From contig JAQFVV010012477.1 of NCBI GenBank assembly GCA_028023455.1, positions 1,051,501-1,115,500 on the forward strand: DNA of 64,000 bases, given 5' to 3'. Under the pieces are notes generated by a model that had not been told where the DNA came from, did not search any database, and saw only the letters and a program-made list of their open reading frames with translations. The DNA is from Epiperipatus broadwayi (lineage: Eukaryota > Onychophora > Udeonychophora > Euonychophora > Peripatidae). Below, piece by piece: positions 9,897-23,600 of this stretch (position 1 is its first letter; each line of letters starts with the position of its first letter). The position numbers and the translations under genes were made by a program.

Positions 9897-11294
9897 AATC
9901 TGTACAAAATTAAGCAAAAGTCCCTTGCAGAATATATATCCATCAGAAGAGCCAAATGTTTCTTAGCACAACAACACTGCTGGACGAGAGACTACCTTAG
10001 ATGGACACTGGGGTACAATAGAAAACAAATCACTCCCTTATCCATTAATTCTAATGGAACCAATCTCATTGGCTTTCCAATGATGCAGCACATCAGCAAA
10101 CAATTCTGCCAATTAATGCAAAAAGATGGTGCTCCTCCTATAAACAGCTGGTTGGATGCTGGTGACCCCGGCAAACATGGCATCACAGAAATCCAAATCA
10201 AAAAGAAGATAACATCTCTCCCGGACGGCGTTCATCCTGGCCTTCATGGCATCCCAAATTTCCTTCATCGGAATACTACAATCCATATTAAATCACCATG
10301 CCAGGAAAATCAAAGGACCTAATGGCCTTCTAAATGATCTAACAGACATTAATATACAACTTCAATCTTTACAGCAAAATTTCACAAATACAGAAAAAAA
10401 TCATCTGCCTTAAAATCTGTACAAAATTAAGCAAAAGTCCCTTGCAGAATATATATCCATAAGAAGAGCCAAATGTTTCTTAGCACAACAACACTGCTGG
10501 ACGAGAGACTACCTTAGATGGACACTGGGGTACAATAGAAAACAAATCACTCCCTTATCCATTAATTCTAATGGAACCAATCTCGTTGGCTTTCCAATGA
10601 TGCAGCACATCAGCAAACAATTCTGCCAATTAATGAAAAAAGATGGTGCTCCTCCTATAAACAGCTGGTTGGATGCTGGTGACCCCGGCAAACATGGCAT
10701 CACAGAAATCCAAATCAAAAAGAAGATAACATCTCTCCCGGACGGCGTTCATCCTGGCCTTCATGGCATCCCAAATTTCCTTCATTGGAATACTTCAGTC
10801 CATATTAAATCACCACACCAGGAAAATCAAAGGACCTAATCGCCTTCTAAATGACCTAACAGACATTAATATACAACTTCAAGCATCACAGCAAAATTTC
10901 ACAAATACAGAAAAAATCATCTTCCTTAAAAATCTCTACAAAATCAAGCAAAAGTCCCTTGCAGAATATATATCCGTCAGAAGAGCCAAGTGTTTCTTAG
11001 CACAACAACACTGCTGGATGAGAGACTACCTCAGATGGGCACTGGGATACAATAAAAACAAATCACTCCCTTATCCATTAATACTAATGGAACCAATCTT
11101 ATTGACTTTCCAATGATGCAGCACATCAGCAAACAATTCTGCCAATTAATGCAAAAAGATGGAGCTCCTCCTATAAACAGCTGGTTGGATGCTGGTGACC
11201 CCGGCGAACATGGCATCACGGAAATCCAAATCAAAAAGAAGATAACATCTCTCCCTGACGGCATTCATCCTGGCCTTCATGGCATCCCAAATTT
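9745..11294 (+). repeat. 517-bp segment of ORF2 present as three tandem copies
   Basis: Copies begin with CCTTCAT at 9745, 10262 and 10779 and end before CCTTCTC at 11295, so the units are 517, 517 and 516 bp. Copies 1 and 2 differ at only about 3 positions. Copy 3 differs from them at about 30 positions, including one-base indels. Both outer joints share the string TTTCCTTC, suggesting microhomology-mediated duplication or template switching. The block codes for the linker between endonuclease and reverse transcriptase. Since 517 is not a multiple of three, each added copy shifts the frame and disconnects the two enzymes. Confidence 0.93.
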
Positions 11295-11945
11295 CCTTCT
11301 CAAACACCTCAGTCAATTCACTGTGCCAATTATTAAAAAAATGATTGATCACCTAGCCTCCGGCAACAGAAACATAACAGATCTTTACCCAGTGGCACTC
11401 ATGCCTTTTATTAAAAAAGCAAAACCACTAAACGACATTAACAGTATCCGGCCAATTTCCATGACCCCATTGCTTATCAAGATAATTGAGTCAGTCATTA
11501 AAGATCAAATCCAAACTCTAATTCTTAGCCATATCTCATCAAACCAATACGGAAAAAAGGGATCATCAACCTCGCATGCTATGTCCAATGTAACTGCACT
11601 GTTCAATTACATCAGAGGACATCGTAAATCAAAACCTATTGCTGTCCAGCTGGATGTTGCGGCAGCATTTGATTCAGTCTAGATAAACACCCTCCTGGAT
11701 ATTCTGTTGGAATGCGACATTCCAGCTGGGATTGTACAGATGGTCAGCAATCTGCTCAACAACAGAGAGATTTTTCTCTCTCTTGATGGCAAGATCACAC
11801 CAGGCTTCAAGCCATACAAGTCGATCCCTCAAGGATCCCCGCTCAGTGCCCTTTTCTTCACAGCATACATCAACCCTCTTCTGACAGATATAGAAAAAAC
11901 CTTCCTGGAATTTTCCTTCCCTCTCTCAATAAAAACTTCAATGTA
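11113..11945 (+). pseudogene. LINE ORF2 reverse transcriptase, palm motifs up to motif B
   Basis: An open frame from 11113 (inside repeat copy 3) passes through the start of the RT domain. It contains NDINSIRPISMTPLLIKIIE (motif 1/2 region), KGSSTSHAM, and motif A as QLDVAAAFDSV near 11648-11679. A TAG at 11680-11682 interrupts it in frame. The frame continues with NTLLDILLECDIP and motif B as SIPQGSPLSALFF at about 11821-11862. The frame is lost shortly before the catalytic box at 11952. The linker part upstream (10763-11116) is in another frame because of a shift near 11.07-11.11 kb. Confidence 0.8.
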
Positions 11946-12398
11946 TTTGCATATATAGATGACATCATGGTTGTGCTTCCCACCATTAAATACCTTCCCC
12001 ATCTCATGAACATATTAAACAGAAATACAGTGAAACTTGGCCTACAAATACATTTTAACAAATCTTCCATCTGGAAGATAATGTCTTGTAAAGAAATTAA
12101 CTCTCCCTTTTCTGCAAAACCCCAAAGATACCTAAGTTTTCCAATCTACAAAACTCCAACTGCAATGGCAAGAGAGATTCAAGATGCAATCCTCCATTCA
12201 ACTGAAGCCATCACCACTTCACTCTCTAGAGTATACCTTTCATTATATGGAAAGGTTGGCCTCCTCAACATGATCATAATGCCAAAAATCTCGTATTATC
12301 TTCCATTTGTTAAAATGTCTAAACAGTTTCAAAATAAAATTAACCGATTATGCACCAAACTTCTCTGGAGAGGAAGGACAGTTGCTATTAGCTTGTGA
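11946..12398 (+). pseudogene. LINE ORF2 reverse transcriptase: catalytic YIDD box and thumb
   Basis: After a frameshift the RT continues as FAYIDDIMVVL, with the motif C catalytic box YIDD at 11952-11963 (LINEs more often have YADD or FADD). It goes on with LQIHFNKSSIW (motif D region) and QRYLSFPIYKT (motif E, usually YLGFP). The thumb-like block follows (LSLYGKVGLLNMIIMPKISY) and then KLLWRGR. A TGA at 12396-12398 stops the frame, but the reading resumes directly after it in the same frame, so this is a point stop. The catalytic aspartates are intact. Confidence 0.8.
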
Positions 12399-13199
12399 GG
12401 TATCCAACGACCATGCAGGTTCAATGGACTGTCATTCCACTCAATACAAGCAATCATTTTACAGAAAACCCACAACACTCTACATAATCTGATCCTCTCC
12501 TGCGGATACTCTAACATTATTAAAAAAATTACACCGACAGATCGTCCTCCACCCTCTTCCAGTTCATGGATAGCATCCCTAATACAACACCTACAACTTT
12601 ATAACCCGATAATACCCTTTAACCTTAACCAAAAAATCACCTTATGGGAAGCATACAATATAATCAACTATAATCAACAACCCATTAAAACCAGCCTAAA
12701 AGTAACCAACCAAAGACTCATTTCACACTTCAAAAGATGGAGTTTGGAACCCAAATTCCTTGACTTCATCATTAAAATAAATCTTAATGCACTACCCATG
12801 AATTGGTTTCTTTATCACTGAAGGGGTTTTACCAGCATTGACCCTATATGTGGCCTGTGTGCTCGTGAAGATGAAACCATAGACCATATTATACACCAGT
12901 GCCCAAGACTTAAAACTCTGAAAGATATAATTATAATCAATTCCAACATAAGACCTGATATGATTTTCTCACTTGAAAATGTTATTCATAATGGATTTTT
13001 TTCAATAATAAGGCTTTCGACCTTTGTCCTTTATTCCATATGGATAGTGAGATGCAAAAGTCTCATGGAATTTCTCCCACCACAAATCATACCATTGTTT
13101 TATCAAACGCTCAAAAAAATCAAGAAACGTGACCAGCTCCTTGCCTCCAGTAAAGTCTTTGCTGACACCTGGTCTTTAATTGCTTTTTCCTTTTCCTGA
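12399..13199 (+). pseudogene. LINE ORF2 C-terminal domain with Cys/His motif
   Basis: The same frame as the RT continues past the TGA with GIQRPCRFNGLSFHS, a segment typical of the region after the LINE thumb. It is interrupted again by a TGA at 12819-12821 and ends with TGA at 13197-13199. It contains CGLCAREDETIDHIIHQC, a CX2CX8HX4C arrangement common at the C-terminus of LINE ORF2 and probably zinc-binding. The final ~70 residues, with the blocks LYSIWIVRC, KKRDQLLASS and DTWS, are closely paralleled in the truncated copy at 58.9-59.2 kb, so all three belong to one family or close relatives. Confidence 0.8.
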
Positions 13200-13474
13200 T
13201 TACCAATTCTCACCTACCCAGCATTATAGAATAGTCAATTATAAAAGAAAATATTCATGTTTATATTAAAAATGCTAATACCATTAAACAAGTTCTTAGA
13301 ATCTCTTCACTATACCTAACCACATAAGAGTATAACATTGTGCTCTCATAACATAATCTAGCCAAATGACAAATAGAACATTATATAATCATATTATTGT
13401 ACAATTTATTCATTTATTTATCCTTTATTAGTATGTAATCACTATTTATTGTTAATAAAATTTTTATTGAAATG
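13200..13474 (+). other. LINE 3' UTR and terminus
   Basis: About 275 bp of non-coding sequence lie between the ORF2 stop and the right target-site duplication. The end reads GTTAATAAAATTTTTATTGA and then AATG before the duplication. The third copy ends with the similar GTTCATAAAATTTTTTGTTT followed by an A run at 59.25 kb. The shared GTT-x-ATAAAATTTTT end motif marks the family's 3' terminus. No long poly(A) tail is present on this copy. Confidence 0.65.
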
Positions 13475-13488
13475 AAAAGTCTGTATTT
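13475..13488 (+). repeat. Right target-site duplication of the 7.1-kb LINE
   Basis: Identical to 6313-6326 (AAAAGTCTGTATTT). Its first A residues may overlap with the LINE tail, so the true duplication could be a base or two shorter. Confidence 0.8.
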
Positions 13489-16400
13489 TATCCATTGTTT
13501 TAAACAATGAAATATTTTAAGATATTCCAGCCGAAATTATTAACTTTAATTCCAATGGTATATTTGGTTTAAATACCCCCCCTCCCATATATTAAGTTTT
13601 ATGTATGAATTTATTTGTTCTGTTGATCCTAATATTTTTTGCTAATTAATTCTTTTCAAAACAAAATATATATATATCTCTTATTTCTAAGTCTAAGTGA
13701 AGGTGGTTCCAGTTGTCTGCAGATAATAGATAATAACAAAGAAGATAATAAATACAACTGTTTAAAAAAAAAAGCTTTTCTTAGTGGATAATTCTTTCAA
13801 CAATGAAGTACCTATTACTAGTGACAGCATATTTGCAGATCATATTAACAAGTATTTTTGTTTTCTCTCTCCTCCACTTTTACCATTGCTAGAAACTAGT
13901 ATTTTTTTTTTTGCACTTCCATTTTATAGACTAAGATGAATAGCTCTTAACTCTCATCTGAATTAAGCCTTAACTGATTTAAAAATAATGGATAATTATT
14001 CATATATTTAGAGTTGTTTATATTTAATTGTTTACAGATATTCATAACATAATATAAATTTTGAAATATAATTCAATTTAAAGAATTGTGTACTTAGAAT
14101 GATATAACATATATTATCTTCTATTGAAGATATTATAAAATTGAAACTCCTACATTTAATCTCTTTTGCTATGCTTTTTCAATCATAATATTTTGTCTTG
14201 TTTTTAAATAAATAAATATAATCATGTTTATAAATATCCCCCCCCCCCCAAAAAAAAAAAAAAAACAAGAAGTGCCTATAGCAGTGGGTTGTATTTAGAA
14301 TTTTAGATTTTTTTTTTTTTTTGTTCTTATGGACTTTTTGAAAAACCTAATATGTTCTCTTTACAACATTTTTCACACATAGACACCTAATATATTTTAC
14401 TTTTGTAAGACAATTAATTGTAGTAAATCAGCTATAACAATTCAATCAAAGGCATTAAAAAAATCAATATGCTCTTATTATTAATAAGTAAAATATATAT
14501 ATATATGGATTAAAAAATGATTAATAAAATATTATAAATTGTATATTTACTGACAGGACGATTTTGTAGATATGAGACACCATTGTGGAAGATAAATTTC
14601 AGCACCTCTAGTCTAATGAACAAAGCTGGCTTGAGTGCATTGTGGTGGACATATGACCTGACAATTATCAAGATCCCATGTCTGCATGATGTCTTTTATG
14701 AAAATCAGAAAATGAAACATTTTATCACATTGTTAAAGGAAATTATGTTGTTGTTTTTTTTTTTTTTTGCCAAAGTTCATGTGGAGTAATACATTTAAAG
14801 AAGCAATAATTATGCAGTAATGTAGATTCTTCACAATAACTAAATAATTATTTATACATTATAAGTACTATTTTAAGCAATTTTAATATATTTATATTTA
14901 CAAGTAAAATAATTTATTTTTTAAATATCTAAATGTTTATTATCATGTAAAGAAAACCCATCACATCTGTGAAATAAGATTAAAACAAAATGAATTCTAT
15001 ATAATTTTGTTTAATAAAAAATACAATAGAATGTTAAAAAATTAAACTTCTTTACACTTTTACCTTTTTATTTACATAAAACACTCCTGACATTGACTAC
15101 TACAATGTCTTAAGTACAATCAGTTCTAACTTGACCAATCCTAGTTCAAAATAAGTTTTGTTTTTTATTTTCTTTTATCAGAATCTCTCATGCGTAAATT
15201 ATGTTTCCTATTAACAAAGTTAGCTTCTCACTCTCAAATATTTGTTAAATAATATAATATTTCTTTTGTATTTTTGTTGTTTCAGGTTAACTTAATTATG
15301 CTATATAGTCAGGTATCTAGGAATTTTAGTAATATATTTTACATTTATTTGAGACAATAAATTTTCATACTTATATTGTTTAGTTGATAAATTTTTAGAA
15401 GCCATTACACCATGCCTTGGACATTATTTTATTTAATGATAGATTACAATAAGCAAAAAAAATCATTAAACAGTTGGTTTCTTCCACTAAAACAGATAAA
15501 GTATTTTGTAAGCACTTTCCTTTTATCACTTTCCCATTTGAGTGGTTACTGGTGAAGTTATTGCAACCAAGAGAGAGTCATTAAACAATAATACATTAAA
15601 ATGATATCATTAATAAAAATAGAAAAATATATCCAATAAAATGTGTAAAAATATAATACAGCATGAAAAAAAAGTTAGTACTGCTATTAAAAATATTTTC
15701 CATAAGACACTTGCTGAAAGTTACAATCCATACTTTGACATTCTAACAACATTCTAAATTGAATAAGACAGATGAAGTGAGTAAAATAAAATTAATAAAC
15801 ATAATTTTATCACTGGCAGAATTACTATATTTATGAGAATATTTTTCAAATAGGTGTTATTTTTATTTAAATTGTTAATAGTAATGTGTTATTTTAAACA
15901 TAAATTAGGATATTTAAATAAACATTATTGGGAAATGTAAACCTTTTTATTTGTATATAAATTTTATTAATTTTATCACAAAAATGTTTTGTCTTATTTG
16001 CTTTTGTGCTAAGATAAAGTATATAAATGTAGTATATTTTAAATCTGGAGCAATTATCACAATATGTCTTAGTAAAGAAATATCCCACTTATATTTAAAT
16101 AAACAAAAACATGTTTCTAACAATAACATGATTTGAAAACTTAAATATTCACATATAAGTTGCATTTATTATTGTGATAATATGGCTTCGATCTGTTTGG
16201 TTTAGCACAAAGATAAAAGTATATGCATATTATATTTTAAGCTCAAACCTTGGAATTCAAGACTTAATCAATTGCCACAATAATTTAAAGTAATGAAATA
16301 TTACATATTTTTAAAAATATATATATTTATACTCCAAACAAATATTAAACAATGAAGTGATTTGAAAATGAAAATATTTTTATATACATATAAATTTTCT

Positions 16401-19400
16401 TAATTATCTAGGCATATTAGCACCTCTATTTACCATTGTCAAACTTCCTCCACTCGCAACTCTGATTATTGACATAATTCTCAAATCTTATAAATACTCC
16501 AGACCATTCAAATACATAAAGCACATTGAATTTAAATACTTAACATAAGTAATCTGTGGTTGATATAGTTTTATCTCATTATATATTAATCGAGATTAAG
16601 TTATATTCCGAACTATTTTATAGTAACAAACTTTTTTAGAATATATGTAAATAACGAATTTGTAAATTTGCAGATTTTTTTTCTTTTTTATTACTGTCCA
16701 GTCATGAAAAACGTAATGACAAGTTTTTTCTATTACCATAATTAATTTAAATGTTGCTTTTTAAATTCTGATTGTATTTTAATTGACCTTTCAAAAATGT
16801 CAAACTCGTTCAAAGTTTATGTCTAATTTAGCGAAATATGATCCACTAATCAGAAAAATTTCCACCCATATTATTAAAATTATACCACTAAGCAATTTTT
16901 TTAATGCTTACGTGATACAGTCAGACAAATTAATAAAAAAAAATCACTATAAATTTGAATTGTCATTAATTATAAAAAAATATAGAAGAAATTACAATTT
17001 AAAAAAATATTTGGGTTTAATTAAAAACAAAAAAAAAGAGTTAATTTTTGTAAACTCAGCATACTTTTATAGTAAGCACTCTTTTATATCAATTTTTAAA
17101 ACATATCTGTGGCTATCTAATTATAGAAAAACTTAATTCTTAATAATTCTTGCTTATGTTCTCACCAAACTTATTATAATTTAATTACATGTTTTACATA
17201 AGTTAGTTGAAAATACGAATTTGGATAACCCATATGCTTTACAACCTTGCTTTTGTGATAATCACAATATGATATTTTTATAGTATGCATTAATTACTTT
17301 AAATTACATGCAGTTCTTTCAATAAGTAATGAAGATTGAGGCAGGACAGCTCTTGTACAGCTGAATCCTAAATAGCATGCATTGTCATATGAAATGAATT
17401 ACCTCCACAAGGAAACCATTTTCCTTCAGAATAAAATCTGCTTAAATGAAGTAAATTATGCCATTATATAATAAATATATTAATGTAAATTCTATTGATA
17501 ATATGTTGTATAGTTTTCTGATGAATGCTGAGATGAGTCTTAGGTCTTTGACTAGAAAAATGGCTATAATAATGTTGACAACTTTGGGGCATCTCTAATG
17601 CCAGACCATTTTTTTTACAAAATAATTTCTTCAATTAGGAAACATACTACCAATACCTCAAATTAACATCACAGACATATAAAAACTAAAAATGCTGATC
17701 CTCTACAAATGAGTTATTCAGACAAATGTTGGTGAAATTGAGCTTTAGAAGATTTGTCATTTTTTTAATAATGTACATTTTAAAATGTTTGGATTTATAT
17801 GGATTGCTGATATAATGTATTAAAGAATAGTTATATTTTTTTTTATAAAATATCTTACAAAGTAAATAATTTGTTATAAGGAATGTTAAAATAATATTGA
17901 AATCACAATTATAGAAATAAGATTTGTATATACAATATTTACAAACTTCTGAATGCAAACTGCTACTATTACAATTATCCAAAATTTTTAAACCTTCTGA
18001 TTATATTGGATATTTCAATTTTCATAATATTTTCTGGGCAAGTTACCAAGATAAACAAAAAGGATCATTCCATTTAGACATTTCAGAGACCACAACCAAA
18101 TCTTATTGATATTTTATTTCAGCAAAAATAATTCATCGTTATAAATAGAATTATTTAATTATATTTGAAAATTATTGAAAAGTAACTGAAATCAATACAG
18201 CTTATTAGTAGAATTTTTCCTATTCCTTTTTCCTACAACAAGTTTAACAAACTCAGAATATCAGTTGCAAAATATCCATTCTCTTGGATATATATTTCCT
18301 AGAATCTGTTTATTGTAATTTTTATCTATTAACAATCCAAATATTGTAACTATAACTTTTTTATTGCATTGTCAAATCCATAAAATATTAACATCATTTA
18401 GATAATGTAAGAACAGAAAAGTGTGAAAGTTAATGAAGAATCTACATTTTATAAGATTTGGACATAAAACCTATTAATAAAATATTAGTTGATGAAATAT
18501 TATTTTTAGAAAAATTGTTCCTATCATTGCTGAAGACAGTTGCAATCATATATCACATTCCTTAATCCTAAATTCATTAGAACATAAGTGACAGCTTATC
18601 TTTAACTGTTTTTTTTTTCTAATGTGAATGTGATAAAACTAATAATTGATTATCTATTATCATCTCTTTTACAATGTTATCAATCTTTATCACTACATTC
18701 TCTTAATTCTTTCAAAAATATCATTACAGCCTATTTGTTTTCTTACCTATGTATTTCATTTTCAACAACTTCCTGTTATTCCTAACATATACCACTCCAT
18801 ACTTCCTGTTTGGTCAGAAGTCCCTGCATTACAGTCTCATATCCATAAATAAGAACTGGTGAAATGTATTTATTAGAAGTCTTCATTTTCAAACATATAG
18901 TAACTTCATCTAAGTTTAATTCTATGATCACCTGTAGTCATTATTCTCAACTGTATTATTAATCTGATAAAGATAAATAATTCTTAAGTTCTGTTAATTT
19001 ATCATTATCAAGATATTTTCTTATTTTGAAAAAAATCTATTGAAAATTATTTTAATTATTTTAGCAATAATATTTAATCTTACTTTATTTATTTTTATCT
19101 GACAACTGTTTTTGTATACCTTGGATCATTGAATCCTTATTTATAGAAGCAACCATATTATTATTACATCTATAAAAGTTTAATATATTTATAGTTTTAT
19201 TAAATAAAAAAAATCTATAAAAGTAATTAAAAGATGTTTTATTATTAAACACTTAATGTTTATAAATAATGTTAACCATACATATAAATCAAATAGTTAA
19301 TTTATCAAAAATTTATAAGTTTAAACACAGAAATAGTAAAACTGAGATATTCTTGGGCATTGAGTTTAAGGATCTACGACTGTACTATGGTATTGAACAC

Positions 19401-20040
19401 CACATTCGGTTGTAAATTTCAAAGAGGTAATGTATCTCTTTTTACATGAATATATATATTTTTAACTTCAATTCCCTATCATATTAAAAATTCATAAAAA
19501 AACAGTTAATTATAGAAAGAGAACTTGTATCAAATTCAAAATATTCACATGACAAAAAACGTAAACACTTATATAAGTCAGCACACACATAGATGTACCT
19601 TAAAGTTGTATATATTAACTACATCTCAATGAAAAGGTGAGTTGTTATTTATCCAATATGATTTCAGTATCATTTTAGAATCATCATTTGTGTTATATAT
19701 TGTCATAGATGAGCAATTCATCACAAAAACTTTAAGCACTATGATGTGAAGATTTTAAATTGCAAAATAAAATGAGATCACATATTTTGTAATATGCTGA
19801 TTGAAATATCAAGCTTAGTTTATTTTAAGAATAACTTCTAAGCAAATGTTTACCACCTTATTGATGGAGGAGTACATGTCTATTTTATAATCTGTGGTTA
19901 AAGACTAGTTGTCTTACACTATATGATCAATTGTATATGACATTTCCCTGATGATACAATTATTAATTATTATCAATAAAATAAATGTTGTAGAGTTACC
20001 AAAAGCAATGAAAAAATGTGTCTAATTGCATTTCACGATA
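13489..20040. other. AT-rich DNA without recognised gene
   Basis: Homopolymer runs (for example C9-A16 at about 14240-14267 and several T runs), short TA tracts and many stops in all frames are seen. A 117-residue open frame at 16783-17136 is Lys/Asn/Ile/Tyr-rich, lacks an ATG at its stated start and has no motif; chance is the best explanation. No terminal repeats, tRNA-like boxes or splice-bounded exons could be supported. Confidence 0.5.
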
Positions 20041-20075
20041 ATTAGATGGATAGATATATGGATAGAAGGTAAATA

Positions 20076-20636
<561 letters not shown>

Positions 20637-20649
20637 GAACATGAATGTA

Positions 20650-23600
20650 TATAGATCAATAGGTAAATAAATTATTGCTTGTGTTTAATATTGTTTATAT
20701 TCATATGAATAATTAAATAATAAAGTAAATATTGGGTAATTGTCAAATATGTGTTTATATAAAATATTATTAATGAAATGAACGTTATATATATCCACAC
20801 ATTCTCCAAGACAATTTATTGCATATTAGTTTTTTTGTGTGTGTAAATTGAAATTCTTTTTAAAAAGCTGCACTTTGTTGAGACATATTTCAATTAAAAT
20901 AATATCTTACATGCCACTTCATTCTTTCACAATTCAGCCAGTTAAAATGTCTGAACTAGATATTCTTTGCTACTTTTTTAGCTCTTTTTACTTCTTTTCA
21001 ATTTAAGTGCATTCTGTCAGTTTTCTTTAACTTTATTGATCTGATTTCCCTTTTACACTACCATCACATTTCTTTACTGTGCAGTAGTGTCAAAACTTAT
21101 TCAATTATAGTCTAATAAACTTCAAGATTCGTTTATATCACAATCGTCATAATTCTTATTTTAGAAAAAAAAAAAACTGTTAAAAGTCTCTGACATTGCA
21201 TAGGTAAATGTGTTTCTTCCATCACTTTTACAACTACTTTTAACTTTTAAATTTTATGTCAGTCTCTGGAATAATCAATGCCGTCATTTGACTTTTTATG
21301 TTTTACAATAATTGTTTATTTTTGGCATTATTAAAAAATATTGGAAAAACTAATTTTAGACTATAATTACAATATCGAATTTTTTTAATTACTACGCTTC
21401 AGAATTCTAATTTATAATGATGTCTTTAAAATTAATAATTGGTTCGTTATGATTAAGTTAAATAAGCTTCAAATTATATTTTTAACTGTAATTTAATGTA
21501 TGTTTATCGTTAAAAATTATTTTTAATTATAAACACAGTTTCTTATAAGCGTTTTACAATTTATATATACATCCACACACTGATAATCTAAATGTCTTTC
21601 TATGACTTTGGATTCGAATCTAAAAGCGGAAAATAATTTTTAAATCACACCAGTCTTGATAAACAGGAGAATAAAAAGGAAAAAAACCATAAATACTACA
21701 CAATGAGTAGAAATTATTTAGATTAATGAGAAATGATGATTCTTCACTATTTATCTATGAAAGGAAGTTATAAATTTATTATTTTTCAAGTTTATTCAAA
21801 TGCTTATAATCTTATTCATACATATATTATAGTCGTGGCTATATTTACATACTTCTTATGGTGATCTTAAACAAGTGATGAGATGATTGTATTCACCATA
21901 TGATATCCTGAAGTACTATCATTTATTTTTCATTATATTTGATAAACCTTTAACATTTATTTTATACACAATGATGAAAAGTTGCATTTGAGGTAAATTA
22001 TATATGTAATAATTAGTACTGTATTAAAATATGCTTCCATCATTTTGGTTTCTAAGGAGATCCCTAAAACAACTAAGAATTAAAAGGATACAAAGTGGTT
22101 TAGTTATTATGTCTAATACAGTAAAAATTGTAATTTTTATAAAATAAAAAAAACTGTACACTGGTCAAATAAATAAATAAAATCACATGATGAAAAAAAT
22201 TCAAATAACTGTCAAAACCAAATATTAATATTAATAATTTAAAAAGTGACAGAAAATTAGCAAATCATGTGGCCAAAAATACTATCAATTATTCGAAAAG
22301 AATATTTAGCAACTATTAGAAAAAATTAGCATAAAAGAAAATTAAAAAAGATACTAAAGTATTTTATTTTTAAATTTTTACATATCAAAAAAAAATATTT
22401 TGCAAATTTTAGTAATTAAGAAATGCCAAAAAATTAGAATAATTATGTGACCAAAAAAACAAAAAATTCAAATAACTCTCAAAATTAAACATATAAAATA
22501 TTGGCAATTGTAAAATGACCCCCAAAATTAGCACAGTAAAAAATTTGAAACATTACTAAATTATTCTACTTTTAAAATAAAATATTAAATATAGGCAGCA
22601 AAAGAAATTACTAAACCAAGATAAAAAAAAAAAAAAAAAGACTAGTGCAATCAATGAAGCACAAATTAGCAAATATTAATATTTGACAAAATAAATAAAC
22701 TCCTTTCTTGCAAAAACATCTTAAAATTACTTCTATAATAAAATAAACATAGTTAAAAATTTACTAAACTAACATCCGAAAGAAACATAGCATATACATA
22801 TTGTGACAGAGTAGAATTTGATATTTCATCAAAACTACTTTATTAAATGATATGCATATATATATATATTGTGCCCTTTTCTATAGGTCGGTAATAATTC
22901 ATAACAGTTAATTACTAAAAAATTTTAAATTTAAAATATGTTCTTTTCATACATTAATTGTATTAAGTCAATTATATTTTTAAAGTACAATTTAAAGCTA
23001 AAGCAAGTACATAGTATATAAAATTATAGCGAATTATTTAAAAATAGTTAAGTAAAGTTTTAAATATTGTTTCATATGGTTGTAAAAGCTGGCCATATTA
23101 AATAACACAGCTATAAATATTAAAAGTATATTTAATAAATTCGATTTTAATAGTTTAAGACTGATAAGTTAATAAATACAGTGTTTAAATTTATAATCAT
23201 ATTTAATAAACAAAAATTAATATAGTATATTTTTAAAATAAACTTTATGATGGTGAGAATTATATTTAATTCTATATTTTCTAAATTGTTCTTCCAAATT
23301 TTTTATAATTATTTTATATAATATAATAAGTGTATCAATTTTATAAATCTAGGCAGAGAAATAGATTGAAAATCGTCTGTCAAAGTTATAATCATGTGAC
23401 TTTTAATGTATACTCTCACACACACTGCTTGTTTGAATTGATAACAAAGTTTAAAATATTTTAAAAGTTATATTATAGAGTTGGATAGAATTATTGCCTA
23501 TCATAAAAGTAAATAGTATTAAACATTAAGTTAACTATCGTATAACATATTTAAATAATGTAATAAAGACGAATACATTCATAATATAAAAATTAAATAT

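Larger units (their letters stand above)
6327..13474 (+). mobile_element. Non-LTR retrotransposon (LINE) with inverted 5' segment
   Basis: This is an endonuclease-bearing LINE of about 7.1 kb inserted on the + strand and bounded by a 14-bp target-site duplication. From left to right it holds an inverted segment (6327 to about 7550) with most of ORF1 on the minus strand, then a sense segment with the end of the ORF1 RNA-binding region, CCHC knuckles, ORF1 tail, ORF2 endonuclease, a tandemly triplicated 517-bp block, reverse transcriptase, Cys/His C-terminus and a 3' UTR. The inverted-then-sense order is the known signature of twin priming. ORF2 has frameshifts and three in-frame stops (11680, 12396, 12819), so it is not autonomous. 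CG dinucleotides are still frequent, which argues for a younger age than the 48.6-53.1 kb copy. Clade is uncertain; the layout fits an L1/Tx1-like or Jockey-superfamily element. Confidence 0.85.

Noticed and set aside
9566-11352. Minus-strand frames (67-77 codons) repeated three times
   Set aside because: They are antisense shadows of the triplicated ORF2 block.
16783-17136. 117-codon Lys/Asn/Ile-rich frame
   Set aside because: AT-driven composition, TTG start and no recognisable motif or neighbouring gene; chance is the simplest explanation.
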